Positions 1-14,560 of a stretch of 64,000 nucleotides of DNA are shown one piece after another; the first letter of the stretch is position 1, and the number at the start of each line of letters is the position of its first letter. The stretch is from positions 434,001-498,000 of the forward strand of contig JALIRH010000050.1 of assembly GCA_023055505.1 (NCBI GenBank). Direction: 5' to 3'. The notes below the pieces were generated by a model. It made no database searches and was not told where the DNA came from. It saw only the letters and a list, made by a program, of their open reading frames with translations. Source of the DNA: Callipepla californica brunnescens (lineage: Eukaryota; Chordata; Aves; Galliformes; Odontophoridae). The position numbers and the translations under genes are program-made.

Positions 1-336
1 TTCCAATATCTGAAAGGTGCTTACAGCGAGAGCAAGGTTGGTCTCTTCTCACTGGTAACAGGTGACAGGATGAGGGGGAATGGCCTTAAGTTGTGCCAGG
101 GTAAGTTCAAGTTGGATATCAGGAAACACTTCTTTACAGAAAGGGTTGGTAAGCACTGAGGCTCTCCAGGGAGGTGGTTGAGTCACCATCCCTGGATGTG
201 TTTAAAAACCATTTGGATGTGTTGCTCAGGGACATGATTTAGCAGAGGGTTGTTAGAGTTAAGGTAGTATGGCTAGGTAGTGGTTGGATTGGATGATATT
301 TAAGGTCTTTTCAAACCTGAGTAATTCTATAATTCT
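1..336 (+). mobile_element. CR1 LINE, 3' fragment (cut by window edge)
   Basis: Matches the CR1 3' region: the 'aggaaacacttctttacagaaagg' type segment, then 'gattggatgatatttaagg', then a tail of two ATTCTA-type units. It carries only the end of ORF2 and the 3' UTR and is decayed. It continues to the left of the window. Confidence 0.85.
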
Positions 337-339
337 AAA

Positions 340-3300
340 TGCCAGATTAAAAAGGGGGGAAAAAATCACAGCATAAGAATAGTAACATTCTGGTGAAAAA
401 GAGCACTAAGAGGCTACTGTACGGGCTACTGGCTACAGAGTGGTACTTGCAAACTACTGACAGAGAGAGACAAGCCTTATGCTGGTTGTTCTGCCTGAAG
501 GCAAAACAGCTATTCAGTAAGGGCATCACAGCTATAAAGTAGTGTTATGAACAGAAAGGGAGGCAGGCCCTAGTGCAGCAAACAAAGCCAGCCCTAAGAC
601 TTGCTCCTAACCCTGTCTGAGAATGGTTTACATTTGCAGCACAAATTACCCCAGGAATTCTTGTTCATTCACAGTTGAAGTTGACATCTCTACACTAGTT
701 AAATGTTAAATTTGAAAAAATAAAAATAAAAAAAAAAATCACCACCACAAAATGCTTATCCAATGACTGGCAAATAAATAAACAGTAAAGAAAGATAATC
801 TAGACATCCAAAGAAAGTACTGACTTGGTCAAATACCAGATGCTCAGGAATTTTTTAGTTCCACTTAGGGATATTACTGTCCCCTAGGAAATAATACACT
901 CTACACCTAGCCCTAATGAATTTCAGTTTTATGCTTGATAGCTTGTGATAATTGATAGTTTAAGAAAACTTCAGTCAAAACATCTACTATTTATATTAAA
1001 TACAGATGCAACAGAAGGAGAACAAGCCTTATTGTTCAGCAGATGGCATAAAGGGAAGCTTAGGGTGAGACAAGAAAATCAGAAACATTCTGTATCCTCC
1101 GCACAAATGTGTAATAGCAGAATAACGTTTCTGGATCAGCCAGGCATGATCATTATGAAGAGAACAGGGGTACTGTTTGCAAAATATATCATCTGGAAAT
1201 CAGTTCGAACATGTAACAAAAGAGAAGTTCTTTACTACTTCTGTATGCAGTGGATAAAAGACCTTGCTTGATAAAATTATTAACAATAAAAAAGCACATT
1301 ACAACAGGTTCTGGTTTCTTTCATACTTTTTCCTGTTTGCTTTCAGATGAGCAAATTATTTACAATTTAGTTGGGATGGTAGAAAAAACTGGCCTTAATA
1401 CAAGTTAATATATTAACTTAAAAATAAATTTACTGTATATTCTACTATTTTGTATGATTCCGCCATTTTCTAATATATATTAGGAATTTTGTTTGCCTAA
1501 TACACCTAAATATTCCATCCAGAATTTATTACAATGTTGTCTATCTGTATCACATGTAAACTCAGAGCCCATTCTCTCTTCTCAATATTCTCAGAGGGAG
1601 AACAGGTCCAATCATACATTAAAGCAATGTCTCAATATAAAACTGGAGTCTTATAGAGGGGGAGCGACTGTATTTCTTAGGAAGGGTAGACAGAGGAATA
1701 CAAATCCAAAATGAATGTTATCAAAGGGCAGCTTCGAAAAATAAAATGTGTAAAATGAGGAATACAGATAATCGGTTGAATAAAAATGCGGAGTTAGACA
1801 TTACTAAACAATGGAAAACAATTTGATTGATTTTATCAATGAAAATGGGATTTAGAATGTCTATTTGTTTTATTTTCTTGGCTTCTCTACCTTGTAACAG
1901 CTTGGAAAACCATTGCACTGTGATTTACAGTACTGAATTATTTATTACAGAACTCTGTCAAATTCAGAGACAATATATAAGGCTTTTCCTCAGCATTACA
2001 GATACAGCTACAATCAAATCTTACTTATGCAATTGGGAAAAACAAAATCCCTGGCATCTAAATAATGAACAATACATTTTTTCAGGTGAGAATAAATCAC
2101 TTATTTGTAAATATATAACAAAATTTATTTATTACTGTTTCAAGGTCAAACCAATATAGAAAATGGAAAAAAAAACCAAAACAACAAAACCAACAAACAA
2201 AAAACAACAAATCACTCCAGTTTTCTGGTAGCAAATATTAAAGTTCCAACTATTTTATTATCATTCAGATAACAGTAGCACATATTTGATTTCTTTTCAA
2301 GGACCATGCAGTCCTCAGTAAGTGGTTTGGAAAAATTATTGGGCATGAATATAAGGCCTTGGGCTTTCAGGATTGTTGTTACAGTAACACGGTGGTCTGC
2401 AGGAGAAACATGAACTAAATTCCTTTCTCTTTGGTAATGGCTTTATGCAAGTAGCATGGGTTGGGTGAAAAAGACAAAGCTTCAAATTTTGTTCTTGAAT
2501 TGCCTGCTCGCTTCTGAAATTGGAAAAAAATAAAAATAAAATAAGATAAACACCCAAAAAACACAGATGAGCGATGAATATGCCCCTTAAAGTTTTGCAA
2601 GGGCATGTCCATACTGTACTGTAGTTGAATTCTTAGAGTACTGTTTGCCTATCAGTAGTATCATGAGATAAAAATGAAAAGTCTATTGCTAATGTATAAA
2701 TGAGATACATGCTTACAGCGGTGATGCATTTTCCCATTGCTCAACAAAAAGAGATTCCACACAATATGATAGAGCATTTCCTGGAGAGAAGAGGAGATCA
2801 GAGAGACAAGTGGGAACCTCTGAAATAGACTTATTTCACATATGCAGTCTTATTACATTTGAAAAGTATTAGTGTTAAAGAAATGTATATCCAAGTGAAA
2901 AAATACAGCTTTTTAACTGCATCAGACATACTTTTCAGACTTCCATAGACTATCTGGGCTGGAGCTGTCTCTTCATGCTCATCTAAAGATTGTTAACTTC
3001 TGTGTCACAATGAAAGAAAAAGAAAATGGCATGAGATTTTAGGAATTTAAGATTTTATGAATTGAGAGAAGCAGATAAAGAGTTTTCTGCCTACACCATG
3101 GGAACAGATTCACGTGTTCAAATGAACAGAAACCACTGCAAAAAGACACAGTGGTTTGGTGGGCACCTAAAAGCTGGGAAATCATTGGCAGTGGTGAGCA
3201 GGACAGGGAAGTAAGGCAGTTAGCAGAGCAGGAAATAGCAAAGTCTGGCAAAGCAGCGGAAGCTCCAGGTCATGCTGTCAAGACTGGCAATTTGAATCAG

Positions 3301-6300
3301 CTCCTGTTAAACCACAAGGATCAACCCCAACAAGCAAGGGGGACTTTAGTTCAGAACTGATGAACAATCAAATCAACTGCCCTAGGTACTCTCTTGCCAA
3401 ATTGGATTGCAAAATAACTATCGCCACAGTTAAGGTACTAGTTATTTGTGCATCTTAAATAAAATGTTGTTTGCTGAGCCAATCAGTTGGCAGGAAGAGA
3501 AAATGAGCTCTGTGCTCATGAGCTTAGCTCTCCCAGGTATTCAGGCACTCCACTGGATATTGCTCTGAATTTCAGTCTGGCTTCTACTGCTGATGTTTGC
3601 ATTCTAGAAGAAAAGGCACATTACATAGCTTTTCCAACTGTTATGATATCATTTATATTACTCGTATTTTTATTATTTTACATTCAGTCATTGTGCTTTA
3701 TCTTAAATATGTGCATGTTCTCAGTCAACAATTAATTCCTAAATCTTATAGGCTACACTTTCTGGAACAGTAAGGTAATATATCCCTTGCCTTTTTCATA
3801 CCTTTGTAGCATAAAAAATACTGCCTCTGCATTTCTAACATACATTGATGAGCAAAAATACAGTGCTTGGGGGGCAGGAAATTGCTTCCAACTATGTCAT
3901 GAGGTTAGCCTGTAGCACTGCGGTATTTCAACAAACATACAACTGTATGAATTCTGAAAAGTAAACTGCCTGAACATGTGAACAACTACTTCATAAGAAT
4001 AAATACATCTAAAAAAATCTACAACATATAACACTTGCTTCAAAACAGCTTGATAAGCAGAAAGAACCCTTGTACCCTCTTTCCCACTTTAATAAATCTA
4101 GATTAAAAAAGAGAAGGAAAAAAAAGCAGACTATTTGATATGTCCAGTGTATTTAGAAAGCTGCTGTTTACTATGCAAGATAAGCAGCAACACATGCTGT
4201 TTTGATATGAACTGCTCTATCACTACAGCAGAGCAGCAATATCCTCAGCAGCATTCTGCAAGCTGAGCTGAATCTAGTCACGACCCTGTAGCCAAGGGAT
4301 GCACAGTACATCTTCTCTTTAGTCTAACTACTTATCACCAAATGCCACAGCCACAGGAATATGTTTTTCATTTAACATTGGGACAGACTGGCCATAAACC
4401 ATTAATCAGAGCCAAACCCTGCAAGCCCTGAATGAGTAAGCATGTGAGAAAGAGAGGTAAGCCATAAAAAAGGTTTCACAAGGTAACCACATTACCTGAA
4501 GAACATTTGTTTCAGTGCTCAGATAAAGTAATTCATTTAAAACTGTTTCAAGAATAGTATTCTAATTGTCTCTACTACCAGGAGATTTTCTATAATTAGC
4601 ATGTGTGTCCAGGCAGATCTCTTAATTCAATATTACACTTGCACAGTCAGAGTTCTAGGAAAATACAGAAAAACAGAACGACAGGCTTCAAGCAGCTGTA
4701 ATTAAAACAAGATATTTCCCTCCCCCCCTCTTACTTCATTCTAAAATGGACCACAAGCACGTGCTCTTTAATGCATTCCATTACAGAATAACAACAGAAT
4801 GTGCCATAGAACAACTCTGTTATTATTAGGAGTTCTTTATTTTATTTTATTTTTTGCACAGATCAGTCTAAAGTAGGTCTAGAAGGAGGCTCTGCAGCTG
4901 TTGCACAAACAAGATAGAATGGCCTGTAAAAAGGAATTTAGCTATGCATGAGTCCACAGTGTACAATAAAAGCAGTACCCCATGGTGTGCATCCCACTGA
5001 GAAAAAAATATGTGAGTTGTCACAGCTTCCAGCAAATTTAGATTTAGCCTGCAAGACCTCTACCAGAAAAAATGTCTGTATCCATTCTTACTTATGGAGA
5101 CATTCAGTGGTCACAGCTGAAGTCTAAGGTAGTCACAGGAACAGGAACTGACTCTCAGAACCATACCATGACACAGTATCAATGCCATTCTTCCTACTTT
5201 TGTAAAATTGAGAAAAGGACTCATAAACAAGAGGAGCTTGTGAACTCAGGACCACGATGGTAACTTCCTCAGGCAATACGTCTGAATTTTATTGCATTTT
5301 CAAGTCCACATGGATCCACAGCATTATACAACTCTCTTCCATTGTTCTCACAACATGAAACTGAAGCCCAGCGTGCACATGACTGCCTAGCTTAATAAAG
5401 ACGTGACTGCAAAGCTCAGAGGCACTAGAATTATCCTCCAGACAAGCTGTGTGGTCCCAGGGAACTGAATCAACAACATATCCTTATGCTTTATTTCAAA
5501 ATGAGTACATTTTTTGCTGCTAAACCTGAAGTAACACTTAGAGTCTCAATGCTCTTTTCTCCTTCCCATGTCTTCTTTTGGCAAATCAGTCACTCCTCTC
5601 TTCTGAAAGTGACACTGATACTACTGCAGCTGCGTATACTTGGAAGCATCACACTTCTCAGTAACTGCCTTTCTCTCCTTTTACAAGACTGTATCTCTAC
5701 TGCATTCATTAATTTTGTCTTTTATCATTCATTTGACGGTTTAGAATAAATTCTTCACTTGGAAAGAGCCTTACAACTGACAGATATTCTTGTGGTAAGT
5801 AGAACCAAACTTAATGCTTGACCTGGCGTAAGCACAGCTCTACGCAGGCTTTGTCCTTCCTAGTCATTGATTCAGATGTTTCTGAATATCAAGAGCCTAA
5901 TTAATGTCAACTGTTTTTCAAGTCCCTGACATAAATTTGACTAAACTTTCTGTACTAAAGCTGACTGAAATTGCGAGTCAATACACTGTAGAACCAAGCA
6001 GAGACAGATGTGAAGACTCAAAAAAAAATCACCTTCAACCATGAACTGAATTCCAACTATGAGTTTAAAATATTTTCTGTTCAAAAGGACAACTCAACAC
6101 CTACAGAATTCAACTGAGAATTTATCCCAAAGCCCACAGTTATACATAATTCACTAGGAACCTGCACATGTTCAATGAGAACATTTTCAGAGAGGTTAAT
6201 ACGCTGAAAACTGATGTTTCGAGTCAACCAAAAGTATTTGCTGAATTCCTTACTACTTGTTTAACACTAGGCTAAAAGAAGCAAATAAAAATATACATAT

Positions 6301-7720
6301 TTTGTAAAGTACTCTTTTAAAAAATTACATACTATTAATGAACCAATACAATACTCTCTCATTCATCACGCAGAGAAAAAAAAGTGTTGAATATCAAACT
6401 AGAGTCTCATGTGCACACAGCTTTAACTTTGTCATATACATGAAAGAACTACCTGAAAATTTCTCCCTCACTGAGAAAAATTAAAAAGTATTAAACTCAG
6501 TTATGCTGATGAATGATGTAACTATGCAACACACAGAAATTCTCAATTCTATTTTTGCATATATGAGAAAGATCCCCTCAATAAATCCGGTCTTTGAGGA
6601 GAAGGGAGAGGATCTTTAAAAATCATGCCAGGAGAGCAAGCATACACACCTCCTTAGCTCTTCATAAGCACAGTAACAAAAGAGGATATAAAGCAGAGAT
6701 TAATTTAAGTTGTAGACTTTGTTTCAGAAGCATTACTGGAAATACTACCTTTTATGTTGCTGCTGTTAAATCATCTCTGCATTCATTGGACAACCGCTCT
6801 AACTTAGAAAAAAAACATTTTGCACTTCATATTTTTTGCAGTACTTCCTCAAGGATTAACTTCTAAAATAGTTTAAAATGTCAACAAGTATAGCTGAAAT
6901 TGAGAGAAATTATGACAGAGGGCTTAGAATGGACTATGTCCTGTTGACACTGATGAGTTTCTGTATAAGATTAAATTTGGTATTTTGAAATGTTTTCAAT
7001 TTTTGATGTATTAAGATAAACTCATTCTAGTTATTGAGTCTTGATTTATTCATTTTTACTGTATTTTCAGGATCTTTTCTACAATCCACAATGCTTTTGT
7101 TAAAATCAGATGTGAAGTTGACAGAAATCATTAGTAATGAGCTCGCTTCCTCTACAATATATTTATCCTCCTGCTCATCTGTGAAAATGAATGAAATACA
7201 CATGAAGTTATTGAAAGAATCTGTCCTTCAACCAGCCTTTAATGCCTGTGGGAGTTTGTGCTAAAAATAAATAAATAAATGAAAAAGATGTCTATATATT
7301 ACATTCAGATTTTACACAAAGCAATGAGAAACCTTCCAATCAATTTCTTTCCCTCATTCTTCTTCCATTTTTTTCTATCAGCTGACCAAGAAATATTTGA
7401 AAACATAACATCAAGGCATTCAGTCAAACAGCTGCCCTCAAGGATTCTCATGTAAGGGCCTTCTCAAAACAGGGATTTGGCTCCTGAATTTAGCTCTTAA
7501 AAGTAATGAGACTGAGGTTCCTTCAGATTGGGTCTATACTAAATAGGCCTGTGAGATAAAATTATAGTCAAGAATCCATCCTTTTATCAGTGTCCTTATT
7601 AGCATTTTTGGGAAGTATGGCTCCTATTTACTAAATGAAAGTGTTGTTAATCGAGCTTATGACATTGCTAAGAGACATTTGAGAACTCCAAGTTTCCATG
7701 TAACACATCAGAATCTACAG
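340..7720. other. Intronic AT-rich stretch without recognised features
   Basis: Unique-looking AT-rich sequence. Open frames reach about 110 codons but have no recognisable domains and their lengths fit chance. The only clear low-complexity tract is the A/C-rich run near 2161-2211. Confidence 0.6.
2161..2211 (+). repeat. A/C-rich low-complexity tract
   Basis: Runs of A broken by single or paired C (AACAAAACC pattern). No flanking element was identified. Confidence 0.8.
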
Positions 7721-7790
7721 TAAAAGCAAAACAAAATAAGCAAAAAAAACCCAAACAAAATACAACAACAAACAAACAAACAAAAAACAG
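7721..7790 (+). repeat. (CAAA)n / A-rich simple repeat
   Basis: An A-rich tract that becomes perfect CAAA units near 7770-7785, immediately upstream of the CR1 copy starting near 7802. Confidence 0.85.
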
Positions 7791-7801
7791 ATAAGCCTTT
7801 A

Positions 7802-8200
7802 TGAAGAAGGGCTGGGTGACCTGGATCTATTCACCCTTGAGAATGAAGACTCAAAGGTGATCCTATTAAAGATCATAAATATCTTAAGTGTGGGAGTCAA
7901 AAGGACGTGGCCAACCTATTTTCAACAGTCTGTGAGGACAGGACAAGGGGAAATGGCCCAAACCTTGGAGCATAAGAAATTCCACAACAATATGCAAAGG
8001 AACTTTTTCACGGTGAGGGTGACAGAGAATGGAACAGGCTGCCCACGGAGATTGTGGAGTCTCCTTCTCTGGAGATGTTCAAGATCTGCCTAGGCATCTA
8101 CCTGTGCAACCTGCTGCAGGGGGCCTGCTTTGCAGGGGAGGATTGGACTTGATGATCTTTAGAGGCCCCTTCCAACCCCTACAGTTCTGTGATTCTCTGA
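7802..8200 (+). mobile_element. CR1 LINE, 5'-truncated 3' end
   Basis: Typical CR1 3' region: 'gaacaggctgcccacggag', 'ggattggacttgatgatctt', 'cccttccaacccctacag', ending in 'ttctgtgattctctgat'. An 78-codon frame across it is a remnant of the ORF2 C-terminus read out of its ancestral context, not a host gene. The 5' truncation is typical of CR1 insertions. Confidence 0.93.
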
Positions 8201-8750
8201 TAATATGATCTGCATCACAGTTTATTACAAACTTCAAAACAAAGTTGATGATTGCATCAGCTAGGGAAAAAGTCATTTAAATGCCATTCTGAAGTGGCAG
8301 TATGTTAGTACCTAGCTTAACTTACTGATTAGTAACAGCTAATTAAAATGTCAGCCCTCTAGAACTTCAACAGCTTTCACTCTTCTTTCTAAGGCACCTG
8401 AAGCTTGGATTTTTTCCCAGTATAACCATTTCAATGAAAGCCAGGAAAAAAAAAAAAACAGAAAAACAAACTAACTAACATTTCGTTTATTTAGAGATTC
8501 ATTGTAATTTTCACATAATATTAAGTTAGATAAGTCTCCCAACTAAAAAATCTACTCTCATGCATGTTGGCAGGATAAAATGTCACTGATAGTAATGTGG
8601 TTCCTTCTTTTAGTTCTGAGTGTGTGTGTGTGTGCGTAAAGGAAAACAGATTCTTTCATCTCCCATATACTAATTCGCCATGAGTGTGGATGGTTTGGCT
8701 TCCTTTTGGCTACAGTTCCCTGAAACACAATGATCCCAGAGCATCATATG

Positions 8751-8774
8751 ATGAGTTAGTAGATACTAACTCAT
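8751..8774. repeat. Perfect 11-bp inverted repeat, 2-base spacer
   Basis: ATGAGTTAGTA is followed by GA and then its exact reverse complement TACTAACTCAT. It could form a cruciform or bind a dimeric factor. It is not linked to any recognised element. Confidence 0.9.
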
Positions 8775-10385
8775 GTAAAGAAAATCACAGCAAAACAATC
8801 TTATATTTCTGCTTTTTCAAATATATTGACTGGATGTCAACATAAATCACTTCACCAGCACAATAACTTTCCTCTGCCAGCTTGTACAGCGAAAACAAGA
8901 AGGAAAACATGGACAGTTACCCAACATGCATTTAAGTCATAAACAACACTGAGATAACTAGACTGACACTAAATTCATAGCCCTAAAAGCAAGTTATGAA
9001 AGGGACAATTTATAGGCACAATTTCATTCATCTTTTTTAGCAATGACTATTCTATTCAACCCTATTACTGACCTTTGAAAGCTGAAAGACTAAAACATAC
9101 TCTGAAATTGTGTTTGTGAAGTCTGCTATGTACTCTGCCACACATGAAAAAAACCTAGTTTTCCAATATAATGTCAAAGAGAAGCACATGGGTAATACTG
9201 TAAAGCAATACATTATTTATCATCTTTGAGGAACCTTAGCAATTATGAAGTTCAGGCAAGCACCTGGCGAATTTTAAAGTATAAACATCTTTCTCATTTC
9301 TTGTGAAAGGCTTGATTGTGATTATCATCATGATTGTTCTAAATGATAATATCTGTAACAGAAAAAATTATTGAATACAGTGCAGACAATGTATATGTGG
9401 CACCATCATACTTTGCTAACTCCCAACTCCTTCCACCACTATGTAGACTAGGAGGGGATTATCCTCTCTTGGGCCATTTGACATGAATTCAGGTCAAAGA
9501 AATGTCTTCCAGGAATTTTTAAAATAAACTGTCTTTAAGGCTGGTTTACAGCAGCTTATTTTATGTCTTAAGCTTAAAAGGTGACATAAAAGCAGTAAGG
9601 AAAATCTTTTTGTCATTCCTTCTGAACTGAAAAGTATGATACTGATATGCTGTAACTACTGTCAAGCAGTTGTTCCAGGTCTTTTGCCACAGGTTAGTCA
9701 GGATGCATTTCCACTTTCATTGAATTGGGACTTTCAGAGCAAAACAAGCAACAACTGGAAATTGAACTAGAAAAGCAAGCAAAGTTTCTTTGTGCCACTG
9801 AGCCAAGATATAATTGCTCTGAACTGACAAACTTGATAATTTTAACACGTATCACAAGAGACACATCAACTCAATTTAGATGGTCTATGGAGCTCTCCCA
9901 TCCTTCTTTCACTCAAAGATGAATCTATTCTGAAGGACTCTCAGTTGTTCCTTTCTTTTTCACTTCTTACTTCCAGGGAGGTACTGTTTTAAACCCCCAA
10001 CATTCACCAACACTGGAACTTCATCACTGGTACTAATGTGAATCTACTGGTAATAATATCCTTAGAACTGAGAATAAGTTAATAAGTTACATGTTTATCC
10101 TCCCTCCCTGTCACACACACTGAGAATAACATGCAAATACAAGGGGGCTAGAGAAGAATCTACCTTGCATCAATCACAGGAATTACTCCCAAATCTATGC
10201 TTTGAGTACTGAAACCACTGCTTTCCACAGTATTATGTTTCTGTCCACTTCTGTAGCCATGAAATAGAAAGCTGCAACTGAGGTCCCATGTGGGTTCATA
10301 TTACACCCCAAATAATCTCTTAACTAATATCGTGAAATGTCACTTCACATTCTGAAGAAGCAAGTTTGCTGTCATCCAGGAAAAA

Positions 10386-10413
10386 ACAAACAAACAAACA
10401 AACAAAAAAAAAA
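10386..10413 (+). repeat. (CAAA)n simple repeat
   Basis: Several perfect CAAA units that run into a run of A. Confidence 0.9.
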
Positions 10414-13309
10414 CTTCAGCATTGGAAAGATCAAGAAAATAAACCCTGCATTTTGCATATACCAAGTTTAAACTTCTGGAGATTACATCACTGAAAATAT
10501 CTCAAAATCCAAACCAATACTTGAGATTATAATAGCCTTATTTATTCTTGGTGCTGGTTTCAAGTTGATCTCACTGTCTTCAGCAGTGTTCAAACAAATA
10601 AGCTTGAATGTTAGAATCAGATCTTAGCGAACAGAACTTTATATTTTACACTGCAGATGGTTTTTTCATATGTGAAACATTTATGCAACTACAGTAGATT
10701 GTAACCATCTTTTCCTTATTATACATTCTTTATATGCAATTTCCTTTGCAAGCAATGATTAACATTCAATTTGAGAATTTTTTAATCACGTAAGACTTGC
10801 ATTAAGATAAATTGATGAACATTTTTCCCTTTTACAAAACAATACATCGAAAACTGCAGGAAGCAAACTCATGATTAATGGTATGCACTATTAGGTTATG
10901 ACAGCTTATCAGGACCTTGGCTAACACCACAGTTCCAATTATATTGCAAGTTCTCATATTTTTTCTAAAGGGATTGCAAGTTCAGAAGCCTAAATTAGAT
11001 TTAGGAAATTAATTTAATATACCGTGTTGACAGACTTCCAAATGTATAATCCCATCTGAAATACAAGATAAGTAAATGAGTATTTTAGTATATACTTTTT
11101 CCCCCACAACTTTGATTATACTTCTGTGCATAAGTACCACAGAACAAATCCCTTCCTACCAAGTAGGGAATTACATTTAATGTTGCTGACTCCATGATGT
11201 TGACTAAAAACTTTTAGAGTCACTCTGGCACTAAGTTTTCCTTTGAAAAACATTATTCTGAGCTCAAGAATATACATCATTCAAAATAAGAAGGATTAAC
11301 AACAGAAGTTGTGGGGAATTATTCTATTTCATTATGAAGAATGCTTGAACAAAAGTGACGGAAAAAAAAGTCATCAACAAACCACTGCTTTAAGTCACAC
11401 AGAAGTCAGCTCTCAGACTTTCACAATATATTGATATACAAATGCACTCTTGACTTTTTGCCTCTATTTAACATGAAACCCCACACATATGGAGTTTCAT
11501 GCTATTACTATTTTCATCACATATAAAATCAATTTCCTCTTTATGTACTTGTTTAGAGTGTAATAGCATCCTTTTTTCAGTTTAGTTTTGATTCCGAGAT
11601 CCTGCTTCTGAATTCACGTAAATACATAAGAATCTTTATCCTGAGATATAGTTTTATTGTAGAAAAATAATCTGTGTATATAACGAGGACAGTTACTATC
11701 AGCCTGAGTTGTTGGTAAGCATCATCTTATCTGATGTTTTAACAGTTCATCCATTTCCAGTGAACCAATCTGTATGAGATGTCTGCACTGCAGCATGTAA
11801 AGGTCACAATCTTTGAAATACTTTTATCCTAACCAAGATAGCACATTAAAGAGGCAGAAATGACAGTATGGAACTATAAATTTCACTTTTTCCTCTCCAC
11901 CTAAGTCTTCCACGTGGTATTTAAATAAATAAATAAGAGAAACAGAGACTGTGAAAATGACTCAGTAACTACTAGGATAATGATTTAGTACATTGCAAAA
12001 CTTTTTCCTCTGAGATCTTATTAACAGACAGAAGTAATACAGCTCAACACTTAAACAAAAATTATTGACAGCTACATCTTAAAACTTTATTAATTCCTTA
12101 AACTATTTCTTTTGAAGGTGAACATATTTTTTGAAATTATGTTTAGGGTCCTTAGCTGTTACCATACTTTTCTAAATTTGCCTAAATTTTCAGTGCCCTT
12201 CACAGATTTCAATCATTTTAGCATACACATGCAATTAGTCAAAAATATAAAGGAAAAAAAAACCAAAAAAAACACGAGTACTCGAAGAGCAGATTTTTGA
12301 AATATTTTCTTTACTAACAGTGTGACAAAGTGAAATAAATAAATAGACAGAGATGGACAGACAGATAATTAACAACTCCCCTAAGAAAGTTCTTGTATGC
12401 AATATTTCTATAGCCCTTTATCAGTTATTAATTTCACAAAAAAAGATTAATAAAAATTATTCAGAAATTCAACCTTATTGTTTGTTTTCCCATTAGTTCT
12501 GCTCTGCTTGAAAGTTTCCGTTTTTCTGTTTCTTGAGTTCCCCTTTTGAAGTACTTAACCATACCCAGCTATCACTCAATGTTAGAAATTACTTTACATG
12601 ATCAGAAATAGCACCACATTCACATACAAATGCTCAATCTATACTTCTCTAAATATCCAGGAATTACACCCATGAATTGTTCCTCTTACCTGAAAAGGGC
12701 TATAATTCATCATTAATGCTATTATTTGTAATTGATGAGCACACAGCAGAGAATGTATTGATGGAATTAGATGTAATAATGGAGTAACACTGATAATGAC
12801 TGATTCTCTAAGAGTTTGTGTCTTACCTAGGGTATAAAGACAGCAGTGAAATCAACAGAATTTCTTCTCATGGACCCTTCTGAATTACTACCAGAGGCCC
12901 TCCTGACAATCTCTTGTGAATTTCATACTTTATAGGAGAACTCAGAGGATCTCAGACTCCTAGCTCTTCTTAGAGAGTCTGGTAAACCAGAGGTCATTGG
13001 TGTCACAGAAGCTGTCATACTCCTGCAGTTAAGAACTTGATAGACATCAGTTCTTCCCAGACAACCAAAAGGAACTAGGTCAATGTCTGATGAAGTAAAG
13101 AAATGCAACGACTCGGTAGCTTATAAATGGGAATGCCAGGGGCTTCAGCACCAAAGATTTCAGCTCTGTCCAGATGCCCTGGCAGCCTTGCACTGCTCTG
13201 ATGCCACCACTGTTGCTGTAGCTGGACTAACAAGCGTATTGATAGCTTCCTAGGTTTATTACCAGAAGTTGCATTTACATTGCTAACCACAATGCAAGAA
13301 TACTTTCAT

Positions 13310-13326
13310 AAAAAAAAAAAAAAAAA
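13310..13326 (+). repeat. Poly(A) run, 17 bases
   Basis: Uninterrupted A run. No retrocopy recognised upstream. Confidence 0.9.
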
Positions 13327-14352
13327 GACAGATGAAATATTTGCATTTGTCTATAGTATTCATAATTTTAATGCAAATTAAGCATATTCTTCATCAAGGG
13401 ATACCACCAGATGTACTCCAAGAGGAAATAATAGGAAGCCTTTAGTTGAAATGCTTATTTCTTGTCAGAAAGATGGCATGACATATAAGCTCTAATAAAG
13501 TCATTTCCTTTGCTTAGCATGCTCTATTCCCTCCCCTACCATCGTTACATCTGATTCACTGAATGGGATACTTCAGAAAAGGAAGCACTAAAGCTTCTGA
13601 AGTTTTCCTTCCAAAAGAGCCAATAAAAAAAACATACCACCAAGAATTAGGTTTTTAATTTTTTTTTTAAGGTGAATTTTTACATTCATTTTTCTATGTT
13701 TCAATCACTGGTTTTGAAGTAATGAAAGAATATTATTCAGAGAAAAATGGAAGTGATTGGGATGTCTGACTAAAATAACTTCAATTTCACTATGCCTATT
13801 CCATACTGATGAGAAGTATGTTAAATACAAGTCATTAAATGCTCCCTCCTGCTTTCGTGTGAATCAGGGCTTGGATAACTGGAACTAATTGGCTATCTTT
13901 CCTTTTCTACAACAGTACAGCAATTAGCTGCTTCTGCAACTTTCCATCACGTTTCCTCTATTGATTTGTTGCATTCACATATCAAAACCAACAAAGATTC
14001 TTAGAATTTCTTTTAAAGTTTTATTTCTGCTCAGAGGGATTGAAAATATTGAAACATTATTATTAAAAACAAGCTCCAAGTAAAACAACAAAACAATCTG
14101 TAATGGAGAAGTACTTTCACCAATTTTCTAACTCAAAATTAAAAAACAAAACCAGATTTGATAGTATACACAAAATATTCAACTAACTTGTCACAACTGT
14201 TGAACAAAAGTCATAGTGGTCAAAGAATTCCCAAGATTCCAGACAAAATTAGAAATCTTAAATAGGATTAATTAACAATAGCAATGGGTATAGGATAAAT
14301 GATTTGTCTATATCAAAGGTGATTTATCTAAGTATCTGAGAAAAGCAAGAAA

Positions 14353-14560
14353 AGGCATGGCATGTCCTACAAGGAGAGGCTCCAGACATTCTGGTTGCCC
14401 TGGAGAACAGGAGGCCAAGAGGTGATCTCATTGCTTTCTGCAGATCTATGAGAAGGGGAAGTAGAGGGAGGTGCCAAGCTCGGAGACTCTGCTCCTGGGA
14501 AGAGATGGTTAAAGTGAGAATGGCACAAAGCTACTCCATGGGGAGGTAGGGTCATGGTAT
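14353..14560 (+). mobile_element. CR1 LINE internal fragment
   Basis: Resembles the CR1 segment around the ORF2 end: 'ggagaacaggaggccaagag', 'gtgatctcattgctttctgc', 'ctcctgggaagagatgg', 'ggggaggtagggtcatgg'. It lacks the terminal ATTCTATG tail, so it is truncated on both sides. Strongly diverged. Confidence 0.72.

Larger units (their letters stand above)
8201..14352. other. Intronic stretch with simple repeats and one palindrome
   Basis: No recognised gene. It holds a short (TG)n at 8621-8634, a near-perfect palindrome at 8751-8774, (CAAA)n at 10386-10413 and a poly(A) run at 13310-13326. Around 12850-13290 base composition is more balanced and both strands carry short open frames, but no family was recognised. 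Confidence 0.6.
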
